DNA of 64,000 nucleotides from Paragorgia papillata (GCA_035771165.1 JAWNZC010000327.1:1673501-1737500); one strand, 5' to 3'; positions 23,001-32,843 are shown, counted from the stretch's first letter. Notes: a model not told the origin generated them from the sequence alone. Made by a program: numbers and translations.

Positions 23001-25213
23001 GCATGTCAGTTGCTTGGTTATAATCTCGAACCCAGTCCCAATCAGAGCAAAAAACAGAACAAAACAAGAACTTGTTAAACGGGTCTTAAACAGGTTACTT
23101 CGTCCTAAATCTTGGACGAAGCCAAACACGAATACATGCAGCAGAGCCTTCTTTTCTTCCTCTCTCTCTCTCTCAGCGAAGAAATAAGCCGGAAAAGAAG
23201 GCTTTGCTCGCAGGGTAACAATATTACTACTTGTAATTTGCTTTATTTTAATTCTATTGCCCCAAATGACACACCAGAGTGTGTTTTCATCTGAAGAGTT
23301 TACTTTTCAAGTCTTTATTTTTGTGACTCATACATTTTGGTGTATTTTTCAGGTAACATTGGTTAGCTATGTATGGCTACGTCTGACGAAGTCAGGGAAA
23401 AATGAATATTTGTCGGGAATTGAAAGGGTGAGTTTTTCGAGATATTCTGCCTTGCTAGTTATAATTCATGGATAATATAGAGTTGTTTATACGTAGGGGA
23501 AACAAGCCTTGGCTTATTTTGGAGGTCAAGGTTAAAAAGGATGACTCAAAGGGACCCGTCTAGTCCAAAATATTTTTTTTTCAAAAGTCTAGGCGGTAAA
23601 CCAACTTCGTCCCCAGGGCCATTTGTGGGTGCTGGGCGAAGATGGCGGATCACACAGTGGTCCGAGAGTCCTACACAAGAGTTAAAATTACAAGCATACC
23701 ACCAAAACGTTAAGATAATTAATTTATTACAGAATCATCCTCAGAGAAATATGAGAACATTTTTCATGATTTCTTACACTGCTAAATTCAACCGAAAAAT
23801 TTCGGCTGACTCGAGCGCGATTTGAACTCGCACCTTCGGGATTCCGGTCCGCCGCTCTACCTGTTGAGCTACCGAGCCGCACAGGGATTGAGAGCTAATT
23901 AATTTATGCATGGCTTCTTTGTCAATATTGTAACATATTCTGAAATGTCCCATTCCAATCTCGTTCCCAGAGCCCACGTTCCCCACCCGGGAAAAGAGAG
24001 ACTCTGGGATAATCCGTTTCAAATCACAGGATTCTTGTTATTCCCGTTGAGGTACGCATGCGTAAATATCCGAGCGGAATCTGGATGGTATGTTCTCCTT
24101 GTTGGACTTTACCCCAAACAAGTCAATGGGGTTGCTGGCGAAGCTCGAATTACAGCATCTACACATATACGGCGAAGATATCGATCGCGGCAACGTCTTC
24201 ACTGGAGTCTTGTCGTCCGACATCTTTGTTATTTTGGTTTTATTAATTCTACTTCCTGTCACTTCAGACCAACTCATGCTCACTATTCAGCCAATAACGT
24301 AACGATTTGAAACGGATTATCCCAGAGTCTCTCGTTTCCCGGGTCGGGAACGCGGGCTCTGGGAACCAGATTGGTCCCATTCGTAATTTTCATCTTCCTT
24401 TTTGGAAGGAAGTCATGAATATTTGGCTCTGGCTCAGTCTTTTGTGGCTGGTTGTTGCCACGGCTATTTCCCACATCTTTTGCAGTTTTTACTCATGCAA
24501 ACTCACGCATGCGCAAACGTTTGGCAGCGGGGTTAGGAGACACTTACCCTGCGAGTCAGTTTCCGACGCAGGCTTCGGGGGAAAGTAGGCTCTGCCAACA
24601 AACTCGATATTTCTTTTTAAGCATGCGTGAACGGTTGCCAAGATACTATTTTGGGCCCAGGCTCTAAGGTGTTATTTGCTATTTTCCTGCTTACGTTTGC
24701 TTACGTGTGTTCATAAACTGGAACTTGTTTGATCAGTTTAAAACCTGCGTAGGTCGGAAAGGGGCTCTGACTCGCAGGAGACACTCTGGATTCTAATGAT
24801 CTGATGATGATGATGATGATGATGATGATAGTAATCAGTGGTGCTGGAGACGGCAAATTTTACCGGTTTCCGCCTGATAGGGAGAACCCTGAATTATGTA
24901 GCCTATAAGCTTGCTATGGAGACGCGATGAAGAGCGTGCAATGTGCTTTAATACTGTTTACCCAGTGCAATACGTGTACGCTAATGTTAAATACACGGAG
25001 GTTAGGATGACATTTGATTACAGGATGACAGTTGTGTCACATCAAGTCATATAACTATTATTTGTTTAGGTGGTGAAAGCTATTGAGATCAATCTAAAAA
25101 AGCCGATTGTTAGCCATACCGCCAAAGCCCATTACGCGAAAATTTTATCAAGATTTTCATCCCATGACAAACAAGGCAACATTAGACAGCTGATTATTCT
25201 TATCATTGGATAA
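20046..25213 (+). CDS. 3' part of a spliced gene of unknown function (four exons)
   Basis: Four exons, all in phase 0, are bounded by consensus sites: 20,046-20,126 (acceptor TGTCATTTTCAG, donor GTAAGT), 21,222-21,314 (GTTCAAAACAG, GTAATC), 23,353-23,427 (TTTTTCAG, GTGAGT) and 25,070-25,213 (TTTGTTTAG, ending in TAA). Together they give 130 codons with no internal stop. The peptide includes GEISDPNPNRQF, DVMEFLTGRNSKRN, VSYVWLRLTKSGKN and HYAKILSRFSSHDKQ, is Lys/Arg/Asn-rich, and ends in a hydrophobic LIILIIG. I do not recognise the family. The first exon needs a phase-0 predecessor, so the phase-1 exon copies upstream cannot join directly to it. Introns hold a reverse-transcriptase remnant, SINEs and foldbacks. 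Additional exons may have been missed. Confidence 0.5.
20165..20250. repeat. GAGGTCTTTACGG / GACCGAGCGA foldback fragment
   Basis: GACCGAGCGATAGCGAGGTT and the preceding GAGGTCTTTACGGTAAAATAT match the foldback family at 30,899-31,054, 34,545-34,640 and 56,520-56,665. Confidence 0.6.
20281..20779 (+). pseudogene. Non-LTR reverse transcriptase C-terminal remnant
   Basis: The region encodes the tail of an endonuclease/reverse-transcriptase retroposon protein. WKEQVDNISKKASRAIGVL is followed after a frameshift near 20,515 by QNRAGRIITGDTYDVRS, then LRKLGWVELEKRR and NYNLRSNN, a typical order for the C-terminal region of jockey/CR1-like proteins. The catalytic domain is missing. It lies in the first intron of the four-exon gene, on the same strand. 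Confidence 0.8.
20938..21118. repeat. ACCCGGGCTCGTGTAA inverted-repeat element
   Basis: TCATGTAAACACGGGTTGA on the left and AACCCGGGCTCGTGTAAGC on the right form imperfect inverted ends, with several GACCCGGG words inside. It resembles the TTTACATGAGC family in style but not in detail. Confidence 0.45.
21492..22115. mobile_element. Decayed inverted-repeat transposon with GGGACACCCTGTA words
   Basis: Arms containing CATCAAAATTTGAACTTGTC (about 21,568) and its reverse complement (about 21,980) flank the middle. TTTGGGACACCCTGTA occurs at about 21,918 and 22,108, a terminal word common in animal cut-and-paste elements. The minus frame 21,492-21,689 includes RSPTRTREAFRRRFP, which resembles the N-terminal region of an IS630/mariner-like transposase, weakly. 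Confidence 0.4.
22255..22345. repeat. GAAACGTCAG-type retroelement end
   Basis: ACTGACGTTTTGAGCGAAG and GATGAAGAGCTATGCTCG with AAACGTCAG form an inverted pair. Related sequence is at 18,487-18,560 and 26,060-26,140. The order TGATGA, short stem, GAAA resembles a hammerhead core, but no good stem I and stem III could be drawn. Confidence 0.4.
22640..22725 (+). repeat. tRNA-derived SINE-like B box
   Basis: GGTTACAGGTTCGATTCGGG is a good pol III B box, but the upstream A box is poor and no cloverleaf is evident. Confidence 0.3.
22903..23217. repeat. Foldback of two hairpins (GCAGAGCCTTCTTTTCC)
   Basis: Arms of about 65-70 bp (22,903-22,972 and about 23,140-23,217) are inverted copies, and each arm is itself a hairpin of GCAGAGCCTTCTTTTC and its complement. 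The intervening 165 bp is non-coding. Related GCGAGTCAGAGCC words recur at 24,545-24,780 and 27,515-27,545. Confidence 0.8.
23600..23645. repeat. CCAGGGCCATTTGT element fragment
   Basis: CCCCAGGGCCATTTGTGGG and GAAGATGGCGG are shared with the small foldbacks at 34,366-34,462 and 39,562-39,645. Confidence 0.5.
23811..23886 (-). repeat. tRNA-derived SINE head (minus strand)
   Basis: The minus strand has GGCTCGGTAGCTCAACAGG (A box and D-arm like), a putative anticodon arm around GGACCGGAATCC, and GCGAGTTCAAATCGCGC (T-arm). The acceptor ends do not pair well, so I call it tRNA-derived and not a functional tRNA. Confidence 0.5.
23965..24372. repeat. Foldback with ~60-bp arms
   Basis: TTCCCAGAGCCCACGTTCC near the left end and GAACGCGGGCTCTGGGAA at the right end are inverted, and the match continues inward to AATCCGTTTCAAATC and GATTTGAAACGGATT. 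The middle of about 280 bp is non-coding. Confidence 0.8.
24793..24831 (+). repeat. (GAT)n microsatellite
   Basis: About eight to nine ATG/GAT triplets. Downstream, 24,846-24,900 reads as GDGKFYRFPPDREN in one frame, faintly THAP-like but soon interrupted by a stop. Confidence 0.8.
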
Positions 25214-25289
25214 AGATAACAAGAAAATCAAACTATTCTTGCTTTTTTCATAAAACCAGTAAAGCTTATAGTTTAGACGTTGAATTTTA

Positions 25290-26050
25290 TTTTATTATTA
25301 TTAAGACTTTATTTAGAACACAGAGTCCAATTCACATAATGTGCTCTTCCCTGGAGCCGTGTATAAACTAACTAACTAATACAAGATAACTAATAAAAAC
25401 AATACATAGTTAATTAATAAGTATAGGTTAGTGACCGATATTAAGGTCACTAACCAACTTAGTTTATTCATGACACAGACGATATTTGTCGTTATTTAAC
25501 AAAAAAATGATATTCTAGACGTAGTTTTAAAGCGATATAGTAGGTCATTTAATATGCAAGGTCAATAACCTATTTATTAACCGCGGCACATCAAAGATAA
25601 TTTATGCATGAATAAACTAATATTATATACATTCACGTTAAGGTTAGTAATATTAAATAAGTGATTTATATTCAGCAATTGATTTAGCATTAATTGCCTC
25701 CACAGGTAAGCTATTCCACAGAACAGTTCCTCGATATGTAAAGCTTTTCTTGAGTGCCTCAGTTGAAGGTCTCGGAACAAATAGTTTAGAATCTGAACCT
25801 CGTAAATTATGACTATGAACCGAATTAACCGAAGTAAATTTATTAGAAAGATATTCTGGTACCATTTTATTGATTGTTTTATACATGAGCGTTTTGAATT
25901 GCTGAGACCGTCTTTCTTCTAGATTGGACCAATTTAATTCGGTCAATTTCTTGCAATGCATATGCCGAATACAATACGCAAAAGGTTCTGTACATAATCG
26001 AGTTTGATTTAGACGTCAAATTTAATTGCCGAACTAAATTGGGAATACAA
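25290..26050 (-). pseudogene. Non-LTR reverse transcriptase C-terminal remnant (minus strand)
   Basis: The open frame 25,653-25,961 encodes LTELNWSNLEERRSQQFK, then MYKTINKMVPEYLSN, NLRGSDSKLFVPRP and TVLWNSLPVE, the standard C-terminal order of jockey/CR1/L2-type retroposon proteins. Upstream (25,962-26,050) the reading continues in shifted frames toward RQLNLTSKSN-type residues. The catalytic domain is absent. The 3' untranslated part runs to a TTTATTATTATTAAG stretch near 25,290. It lies 440 bp beyond the stop of the four-exon gene and on the opposite strand. Confidence 0.85.
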
Positions 26051-26059
26051 AAGTGAAAA

Positions 26060-26140
26060 AGCGGTAAAATGCCGAGATTAGTTTTAATAACGGAATACTG
26101 ACGTTTCGAGCGGAGTCCTTCATAAGCGTAAAACAATCTC
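26060..26140 (-). repeat. GAAACGTCAG-type retroelement end
   Basis: On the minus strand, TATGAAGGACTCCGCTCGAA and ACGTCAG match the family at 18,487 and 22,255. Confidence 0.45.
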
Positions 26141-26321
26141 TATAATCGCGCAGCAGAAGTACAAGCGTCTGAACGCAGGCTAACCAATTACCAAGAAGTA
26201 ATAATATGCTTGAATCGCAAAAGTGGGAAAGTGAAGAAAAGTTTCGAGTGTAGAAATAGGCGAATTCAGGGTATTGCGCGCGCATCATTTTGCAAAGGAA
26301 TTGGCGGGCTCCCCACAAAGT

Positions 26322-26512
26322 ATAAGCCTCTCTCCTCCGCAGAGGTTAAATTTCGGAGATTGGAGGTTTCGGGGTCGTCGGAGATGCTCGGAGGCGTCAG
26401 CTGGACATAAGTAGTGCGGGCGACACCTTATGTCCAGCTGACGATTTCGACGCATTTCCGACGATCCCCGACATAGCCGATCGAAAGAACCTCTGCGGAG
26501 GAGAGAGAGTAT
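26322..26512. repeat. Foldback, arms ~85 bp
   Basis: CTCTCCTCCGCAGAGGTT at the left is matched by AACCTCTGCGGAGGAGAG at the right, and the inner arms GTCAGCTGGACATAAG and CTTATGTCCAGCTGAC meet around 26,425. The middle arms have diverged. Confidence 0.8.
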
Positions 26513-26630
26513 ATGCAATGGCAAACAGACTTGCTAGCGAGTCAACAACAGCAGAATAACGGTGTTAATAATATACATGAAAAAATATCTCGACTGTGAT
26601 TGGCTGATTCCAGTGCAGTTAATCCCAAAC

Positions 26631-26801
26631 AACAGTGCAAAAATCTGTAATCACAGTGCAAAAATCTGTTATCACAGTGCAAAAATCTGTAATCACAGTG
26701 CAAAAGTCTGTTATCACAGTGCAAAAATCTGTTATCACAGTGCAAAAATCTGTTATCACAGTGCAAAAATCTGTAATCACAGTGCAAAAATCTGTTATCA
26801 C
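26631..26801 (+). repeat. 21-bp tandem repeat, eight copies
   Basis: The unit ATCACAGTGCAAAAATCTGT plus one variable base (A or T) repeats eight times with no spacers. Because 21 is a multiple of three and the unit has no stop in most frames, open frames appear on both strands; these are not evidence of a protein. Confidence 0.95.
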
Positions 26802-27112
26802 TAAGAACCAATCAAATTGATTGTACAGCGGATTTTTCTCGACTCAAAACAAACAAAGATGGCGGCCAAGATTCGGCGGTTTTGGGGATAATTTGTTCAA
26901 ATTTGAAGCTAGTTATGCTTTAATATTGCCAAGTGAAGTACCTACAAGAAGACCAGAAGCTTCTTTATGCCTCGAGTAAACTTTTTCAAGTAGTAAAGGA
27001 AGCGAAGCATTTTTTAACAAGGAGAGGAGAGGACGAGGAGAGGACGGCTAAACACGTACGTTAAAATGTTAGTACAGTTGTTTTGAACATTTTTTCATGT
27101 ATATTATTAATA

Positions 27113-27276
27113 AGTAATAGCATGGTTTCTCGTGCAATTTGGAAAAACATGCACTCGTGAGTTTTTCAAATACTTCAAATAGCACTCGTCCTTCGGACTC
27201 GTGCTATTTTGACAGTATTTGAAAAACTCACTCGTGCATGTTTTTTCCAAATTGCACTCGAAACCATGCTATTACC
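27113..27276. repeat. Foldback with central CTCGTCCTTCGGACTCG hairpin
   Basis: Arms of about 75 bp run from GTAATAGCATGGTTTC to its complement and include CACTCGTGAGTTTTTCAAAT. They meet at CACTCGTCCTTCGGACTCGT. Non-coding. Confidence 0.9.
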
Positions 27277-28709
27277 TATACTAAACATCCAGAAACTGTA
27301 TCTATACTTTGTTTATTTTAAACAGTATGTTTATTTTGAGTGGAGTTTGCCAGTTTTTTTGAAAAATGATGTGCACGCAACACCCTGAAACTCGCCTATT
27401 AACTGGCGGCCAAAATTATTAATGAGTCGCCCAAAAGAAGACAGTTATCAGACACAATCCATTAGAAAGGCAAATTAACGTCATTTTTTTTCAGAATGTT
27501 AGGAAGAAATCTACCCTGCGAGTCAGAGCCCCTTTCCGACCATTCCGAACGCCTCTTAAGTCTTGGTTCCACAATGACCAATCGTGCATGTAAAGTGACA
27601 AAAGTCGCCAAAATTCCTAGGCCTGCGATAAATACATCTCAGTGGTCGCTACCATTAGCAGAAGGACGTATAAATGCCGCCATTTTGAAACTGAAAATGG
27701 TCACACAGTTTTTGGCAGCACATTTTTGTCCCCGAAGCCTTCGTGACCAAATAGGAATATCAGTAGAATATGATCTCGAGTTTGTATATAAACAAAATAT
27801 TTCTGTGGCATCTCCATGTATATTAATATTTACGTTTGTTGCTTAGCGGCCAAATACGTTTTCATGATAAGAGAGTTATTGTAGTTCTGAACTACAACAA
27901 TTACTAGACAATTACTGCTGTAGGCTCGTAGCTCTGAATTGAAGACGTCCTGGGCGTACGGCACATTCTACAGGCATTTTGTTTTATGAAGTTGCCAGCT
28001 CTATAAAAAAGCGCTGAAAATACGAGAAAATCGTAAAGAAGCGAGGCGTAGCCGAGTTCTTTGAGTGCATTAATTTATCAACCTTTTCGAAGTGTCCTTA
28101 TAACTCGATAAAGTCTTCATAATTAGAAGACGAAAGGCTTCCGACTGACAGATTTTTATGGTCTTCCACTGTCCCAGTCTAGACCGTCTGGTAGTTTGTC
28201 GCACGGCTTTCTTGTTTTAACGACGGGAAAATTGAAGGTGGAAATCTCTTCGTTTACCGGATATAAAACACCTAACGATCAGTTTCTTGTCTAAAATTTT
28301 GCCGAGCAATTATGCAATTTTAAATACCTGTGTCAACAGTCCGGTTCTTAGGTATCGGTCAGCGACCACTACCATTAATTAGCAGAAGCACCTATAACTG
28401 CCGCCATTTTGAAACTGAAAATGGTCACACTTTTCCCAACTCAAAAGTAATGGGAGCACCGCAGTGCAGTTATATATAGGTCAGTGGTTTGGATCACTTC
28501 CGAAACGCGTTCTCCGGGGAAGGCCTAGAAACTAGGCTAGAGTAATATTAGATGCAACTCTGAGTGACAAACTGCTTCCAACTAAGCTTGACCATTGGTA
28601 GAGCGTCGGAACTAGTAAAGCGAAACTCGAGGATTCAAATCACATCCGCGATCGAGTAAAGTTTTTCTCTCACTTACCCGGTATGGTTCGTCACTTGGAG
28701 TAGCACCTA
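27277..28709. other. No gene seen
   Basis: The open frame at 27,496 starts inside a dispersed GCGAGTCAGAGCCCC repeat. The phrase CCGCCATTTTGAAACTGAAA occurs twice (27,678 and 28,403), a local duplication. No splice-supported coding sequence was recognised. Confidence 0.4.
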
Positions 28710-30231
28710 TTATTATATAGCATGCTATCGGATATGAGCTTTTGCGTAATCTGATTGGTTCCCTACTACCAGGCTATCAGCTCATATCCTACTAGTAGAA
28801 GAAAAACAAGATGGCGGCACGTTTTTTTAAACTGCCGAAAAGAGTTGGAATTGACGGGTTTTTATACAAAAAAAACATCAACACCCTCAAACCAATGTAT
28901 AAAAAAACAACATTGTGTAAAAATACATTAACAAATACACAATTTAGCATGTTAAATGGTAAAATTCACCTAACAATTACGTCTTTTTACTTCAAAAACC
29001 CGACTAAATTAACAGGTTGATGTTAATTTGTTGCCAAACAAAGAAACTCACGGTTAAAATCAAGCTTACAACACACATTTCGCAGGAGATCACCAGTAAA
29101 GAGACTTTTTTTATTTAGATAAGCATTTGGAGTAGTAAAAAGCATGTTCTTTTTCAAAAACAACCAACTAAGTAATTTAGTTTCACTGCCGAAGGTGTTT
29201 CAGTTTCATTTTGTATAGGTAATCGCATGGGGCCGAGGAAAATTAAGGTTTAATTTCACGAGTGTTTTCAAAATTCTACAAAATTGCCCGAGTCGCGAAG
29301 CGACGAGGGTAATTTGTAAGATTTTGAAACCACGAGTGAAATTAAACCTTAATTTTACGAGAACTCATACGATTATGTGTTAATAATATAGCGGGCAAAA
29401 TTATTCAAGAGCTATATTATGTCCAGAAAATGAGGAAGTACATGTACCTTATCACGGTCGCTGCTCGGCAACATTCCAAATTTCCCTCGCTCTATCGCTG
29501 TGCATGTAGCTTTCTTTTTGTAAACACAGGCAAAAGTTCGTAAATTTTCTAGTGTATTCATTTTCACTAATAGTTTACACTCCTTCAATAGTTTAAATTA
29601 GTTCAAAGTAAACAAAAAAGCATTTTCAGACTGAAAAACCTTGCAGATTTGTTGAAGAAATGTCAGTCCTCTGAGGCTCACTGTTGCTAAGTAACCGAGC
29701 GACCAATCACATGCAAGAACTGCTGATCAAGGAACCAATCAAGTGCAAGTAATTTTGCCCTGAATTACAAAAAAATGCCCTCTTCATTAGCCAATCATAT
29801 TCAAGTAATTTTGCCCTCTATATTATTAAGCATGAAATCAAAACATTTTTCACGACAGCAACGCTAATATAAACAACTGACCCACCTTTTGACTTCATGA
29901 AGGTACCTTTTAATCTTTTTTGTTGATCTGCTTAACACATTTTTTGCCTCTCGAGCAACATTTATACAACATTTCGAAGCTGTTTACCGAACAGCTCAGT
30001 CGAGAAACTCTATGTGAATGCATCATTACGCATGGCGGAAGTATTAGTTGCCTATGCCGGAAGTTTGTTGTTTCAAACATTTCGCTGTAATTTTGTCTCT
30101 TGTACAGTGCTTGGCTATATAATAAAACAGTTATACCATTCGCTCTCGTTGTATACGAACTAATAGCCAACTCGGCGAAGCGCCTCGTTGGCTATGAGCT
30201 CATATACAACTCGAGCTCATGGTATAACTGT
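28710..30231. mobile_element. ~1.5 kb insertion splitting a dispersed repeat
   Basis: GAGTAGCACCTA (28,699-28,710) and ATCATTGTATATTTCG (from 30,236) are contiguous at 15,250-15,285 but separated here. The inserted stretch contains two foldbacks (29,239-29,356 and 30,126-30,232), an AAGATGGCGGC word at 28,809 and CCAATCA/AAGTAATTTTGCCC repeats near 29,700-29,820. No transposase was recognised, and the exact ends are uncertain. Confidence 0.5.
29239..29356. repeat. Foldback with CGAGTCGCGAAGCGACGAG centre
   Basis: AAAATTAAGGTTTAATTTCA and its inverse form the ends, and the centre is a GC-rich hairpin of TCGC-GAAG-CGA type. Confidence 0.85.
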
Positions 30232-30232
30232 T
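30126..30232. repeat. Foldback with CTCGGCGAAGCGCCTCG centre
   Basis: AACAGTTATACCAT and ATGGTATAACTGTT are perfect inverted ends. The centre is a GC-rich hairpin of the same style as in the neighbouring foldbacks. Confidence 0.85.
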
Positions 30233-30445
30233 AAATATCATTGTATATTTCGTGTAGAGTACAGACTCTATATAGTTATAGGCTTTCATGTACCTTCATG
30301 TCTTTAAATCCACTTCGTGGTTTAACCACGCAATATTATGGATTAATTGCTGAACATTTTGTATTCTAAAGGTGTGGAGTGACACATGATACTTTGAGTT
30401 AGGCAACTGATTAAACAGAGTAATCTTTAGTGATTAATTTCCTAC
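30232..30445 (+). repeat. Dispersed repeat, copy 2
   Basis: Second copy of 15,250-15,475, ending at AGTGATTAATTTCC, where it is interrupted by the next element. Confidence 0.8.
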
Positions 30446-30662
30446 GGTGGCCCACAAGTATAACGGCAAAACTTACTTTTCCACGGCAAGTCTTGCCGTA
30501 GACTGAAAATAAGTTTTGCCGTGGGAAAATAAGTTTTGCTGTGGAAAAGTAAGTTTTGCCGTGAAAAGATAAGTTTTGCCGCGGAGAAAGTAAGGTTTGC
30601 CGTGGGAAAATAAGTTTTGCCGTGGAAAAATAAGTTTTGCCGTGATACTTGTGGGCCACCCG
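30446..30662. mobile_element. MITE with internal ~20-bp tandem repeats
   Basis: GGTGGCCCACAAGTAT and (reverse complemented) GGTGGCCCACAAGTAT form near-perfect inverted ends of about 31 bp including ACGGCAAAACTTA. Inside are about seven copies of AATAAGTTTTGCCGTGGAA, which is the terminal word itself repeated. Confidence 0.85.
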
Positions 30663-30898
30663 TTTAAACTCGGGTAGAGGATTAGATTAACGCCTTCAGG
30701 GGGGTTATTTTACAGGAGTTAATTTTCACATACCTCCGTTTCCTATGTTCTTTTCGGGGAATATATTCAATAGCCCCTGTAATTAACTGTCTGAAAAGCT
30801 GGTGGCGGTTTTTGATTGTAACAAGCGAGTGCGGGGCTGAAAACAATGACTGATAACAATGGAAAAATTAATTAATAAATGGAAAGATATATTAATAT

Positions 30899-31054
30899 TA
30901 AAGGTTTATTAACCGAGTTCGAGGTCTGTACGGGAAAGTATTTGCCTGAGGTTTTCGTACAGACCGAGCGACGAAGGAGCGAGGTTTGTGCGAGAGAAAC
31001 CGGGGGCAAATACTTTCCCGTACAGACCGAGAAAACGAGGTTAATAAGCCTTTT
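30899..31054. repeat. Foldback of the GTCTGTACGGGAAAGTAT family
   Basis: AAGGTTTATTAACC and GGTTAATAAGCCTT are the outer ends, and GGTCTGTACGGGAAAGTATT and its inverse are the inner arms. The centre GACCGAGCGACGAAGGAGCG is the GC-rich part. Related copies are at 20,165, 34,545 and 56,520. Confidence 0.85.
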
Positions 31055-31601
31055 ATTATATGGCTTTTGGTTTGTTTTCTTATCTATTTTTAGTTCTACG
31101 TTAGTCTTGATCAGGTGTCGCTGTTCACCTTAGTTCTTACTTTTGAGCTTGTTCGTTTCACTTCATGTTTACACCTATTAGGCTTTTATTTTTCGCGCTT
31201 TTAAATAAGAAGTTTTTATAAAAAGAAACACTAATGTTTCAGGACGTATTATTGTTAAAAATTTTCCAACGAATATATCTAATTCGCTTTTATTTTCATT
31301 CAAATCAATTCAGTAATTTTCCCGCCAAAACTTGCAGGTCATTAAAAAGGACGTAATGCCCTCTCACATGCAGTGCCGAGAGGGCATTACGGCTTTTTCC
31401 GGACCTCTCAACAACCAATCAACGTGCGCCGTTTGGCGTAATGACCCGAAAACAAACCCAGCCATATAATAATCACCTCTAATATTCCCCTCTAATATTC
31501 CCCTCTAACATTCCTAGCTATAATATCCCCCTCTAATAAACAACATCAAGCACACTTAAACAATACACACTTTAATGAGCGTTATAACACGTTTCAACAC
31601 C

Positions 31602-32748
31602 TCACATTTTAAATACAACTGAGCAATTCCTCAAATTGAAACTACATGACTTGCGTTCCGAGACACTATCGTCTAATTTAGATTTCTTTGTTGCTGGCCC
31701 ATCCAAAAAACAGCCTTTGCTTCCTTGCAATACTTCCGAAACAGACTCTTTATCTTTTGCACTAACCCTTTGGTAGGTATGAAGGGAACTTATACTCTTA
31801 TGGCCTGTGCGATCCATAATTAATTTATCAGGCACACTCATCGACAACGCTAACGCTAACGAGAAAGCTGTTGCCCTTAAATAATGATTGCTTTTATACC
31901 CTTCAATTCCTGCGTCTACATAAATTTGAAACTACATTACAAAGAGTATTTTTACCGATTGTTACTTTAGTGTACCACACTTCACTTTCAGATTTACACT
32001 GTTTCTTTGGTGTAAGATAAAACACTTCATCATGCTCTTAATATCTTTAGGGCATTTTAAAATATACTTCTTAAATAATCTGACATCACACCTTCATTCA
32101 CTTGCCCTTCATTCGCGTGCTATTCAACGACTTTTGGTTTCACCCTTCGATCTTTAAGACCACCCCCATGATTTTTCTCTCCGTGAGATCTATACTGCAA
32201 CCTTGCTTGTTCTGTCTCGTCTCCTTCAATTACATTTAACTGCATGAGTGTCAAGTTGCTGTGCTCTTCACCACTTCGTAAGGCAAATAACTTTCCAAAC
32301 AAAAACACAAGAGTATAAAGCAAAGTTTTTGGGTCGCCATCTCGCAACACACCCTTCGCCCACCGCATTACTTTTTCATGTGTCATAACTGGCTCCGCTT
32401 GCTTCGTGGTCACCCCGACCCTTTTTCTTGTCAGTGACTTCATCTGTAAATCTATAGTATCTTGAAAAAGCTTGAAATTCGGATGTTTGAATATTTCGAG
32501 TCTAGCTGGCCAATCATTATCCCTCAAATGTCTTTGAACACCAACGCACATTTGGTACCGGCTGTTTGGCGGTATTCCTCACCTCCTCTCTTACGAACCT
32601 CGTAAACAAATTTGCTCAGCCAGAAACACATTTCGTAGTCACAACATAGCCAACTACATTCCATCTTAGAATCATCAGCTGTAGAAATAGACGCGCCAAC
32701 AACTATACCTATATAGCCGAACTTACAAGGGTCAAGGGTATATTTCAT
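31602..32748 (-). pseudogene. Crypton-like (DUF3504) tyrosine recombinase, broken
   Basis: Three minus-strand blocks in family order. 32,524-32,748 has FWLSKFVYEVRKRGGEEY; 32,120-32,551, in another frame, has GVQRHLRDNDW, TKKQAEP-like residues and LLYTLVFLFGKLFALRSGEEH (the first catalytic Arg region); 31,848-32,119 has FYLTP and an SNHYLRATAFSLA-like box in shifted frames; and 31,602-31,847 has LIMDRTGHKS followed by LHTYQR, which carries the C-terminal Arg/His and the Tyr nucleophile region. This order is typical of the KIAA1958/ZMYM-type recombinase domain. At least two frameshifts and stops make it inactive. No element ends were identified. Confidence 0.85.
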
Positions 32749-32841
32749 CCCCGAGCCCGGGTGAGGGTGCTAATCTCGGCGTGCGTGGAGTCCACTTAAA
32801 CGCGAAGTTACACGCGAAGGGGAAGGAAATTCTGCGAGATG

Positions 32842-32843
32842 TT

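Noticed and set aside
23811..23886. Possible functional tRNA gene on the minus strand
   Set aside because: A- and B-box-like sequences are present, but the acceptor arms do not pair, so a tRNA-derived SINE head is more likely.
24846..24950. THAP-like phrase GDGKFYRFPPDREN
   Set aside because: The frame stops within 18 codons and the spaced Cys and His residues of a THAP domain are not found.
26619..26801. Eight 21-bp repeats resembling a CRISPR array
   Set aside because: There are no spacers, the units are directly contiguous, and the genome is eukaryotic.
27496..27846. 116-codon frame
   Set aside because: It begins in a dispersed GCGAGTCAGAGCC repeat and includes a phrase that is duplicated 700 bp away in non-coding sequence.
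28811..29020. 69-codon frame starting MAARFFKLPK
   Set aside because: The start lies in the AAGATGGCGG word of a repeat, the rest is Lys/Thr/Asn-rich low-complexity sequence, and it lies inside a mobile insertion.
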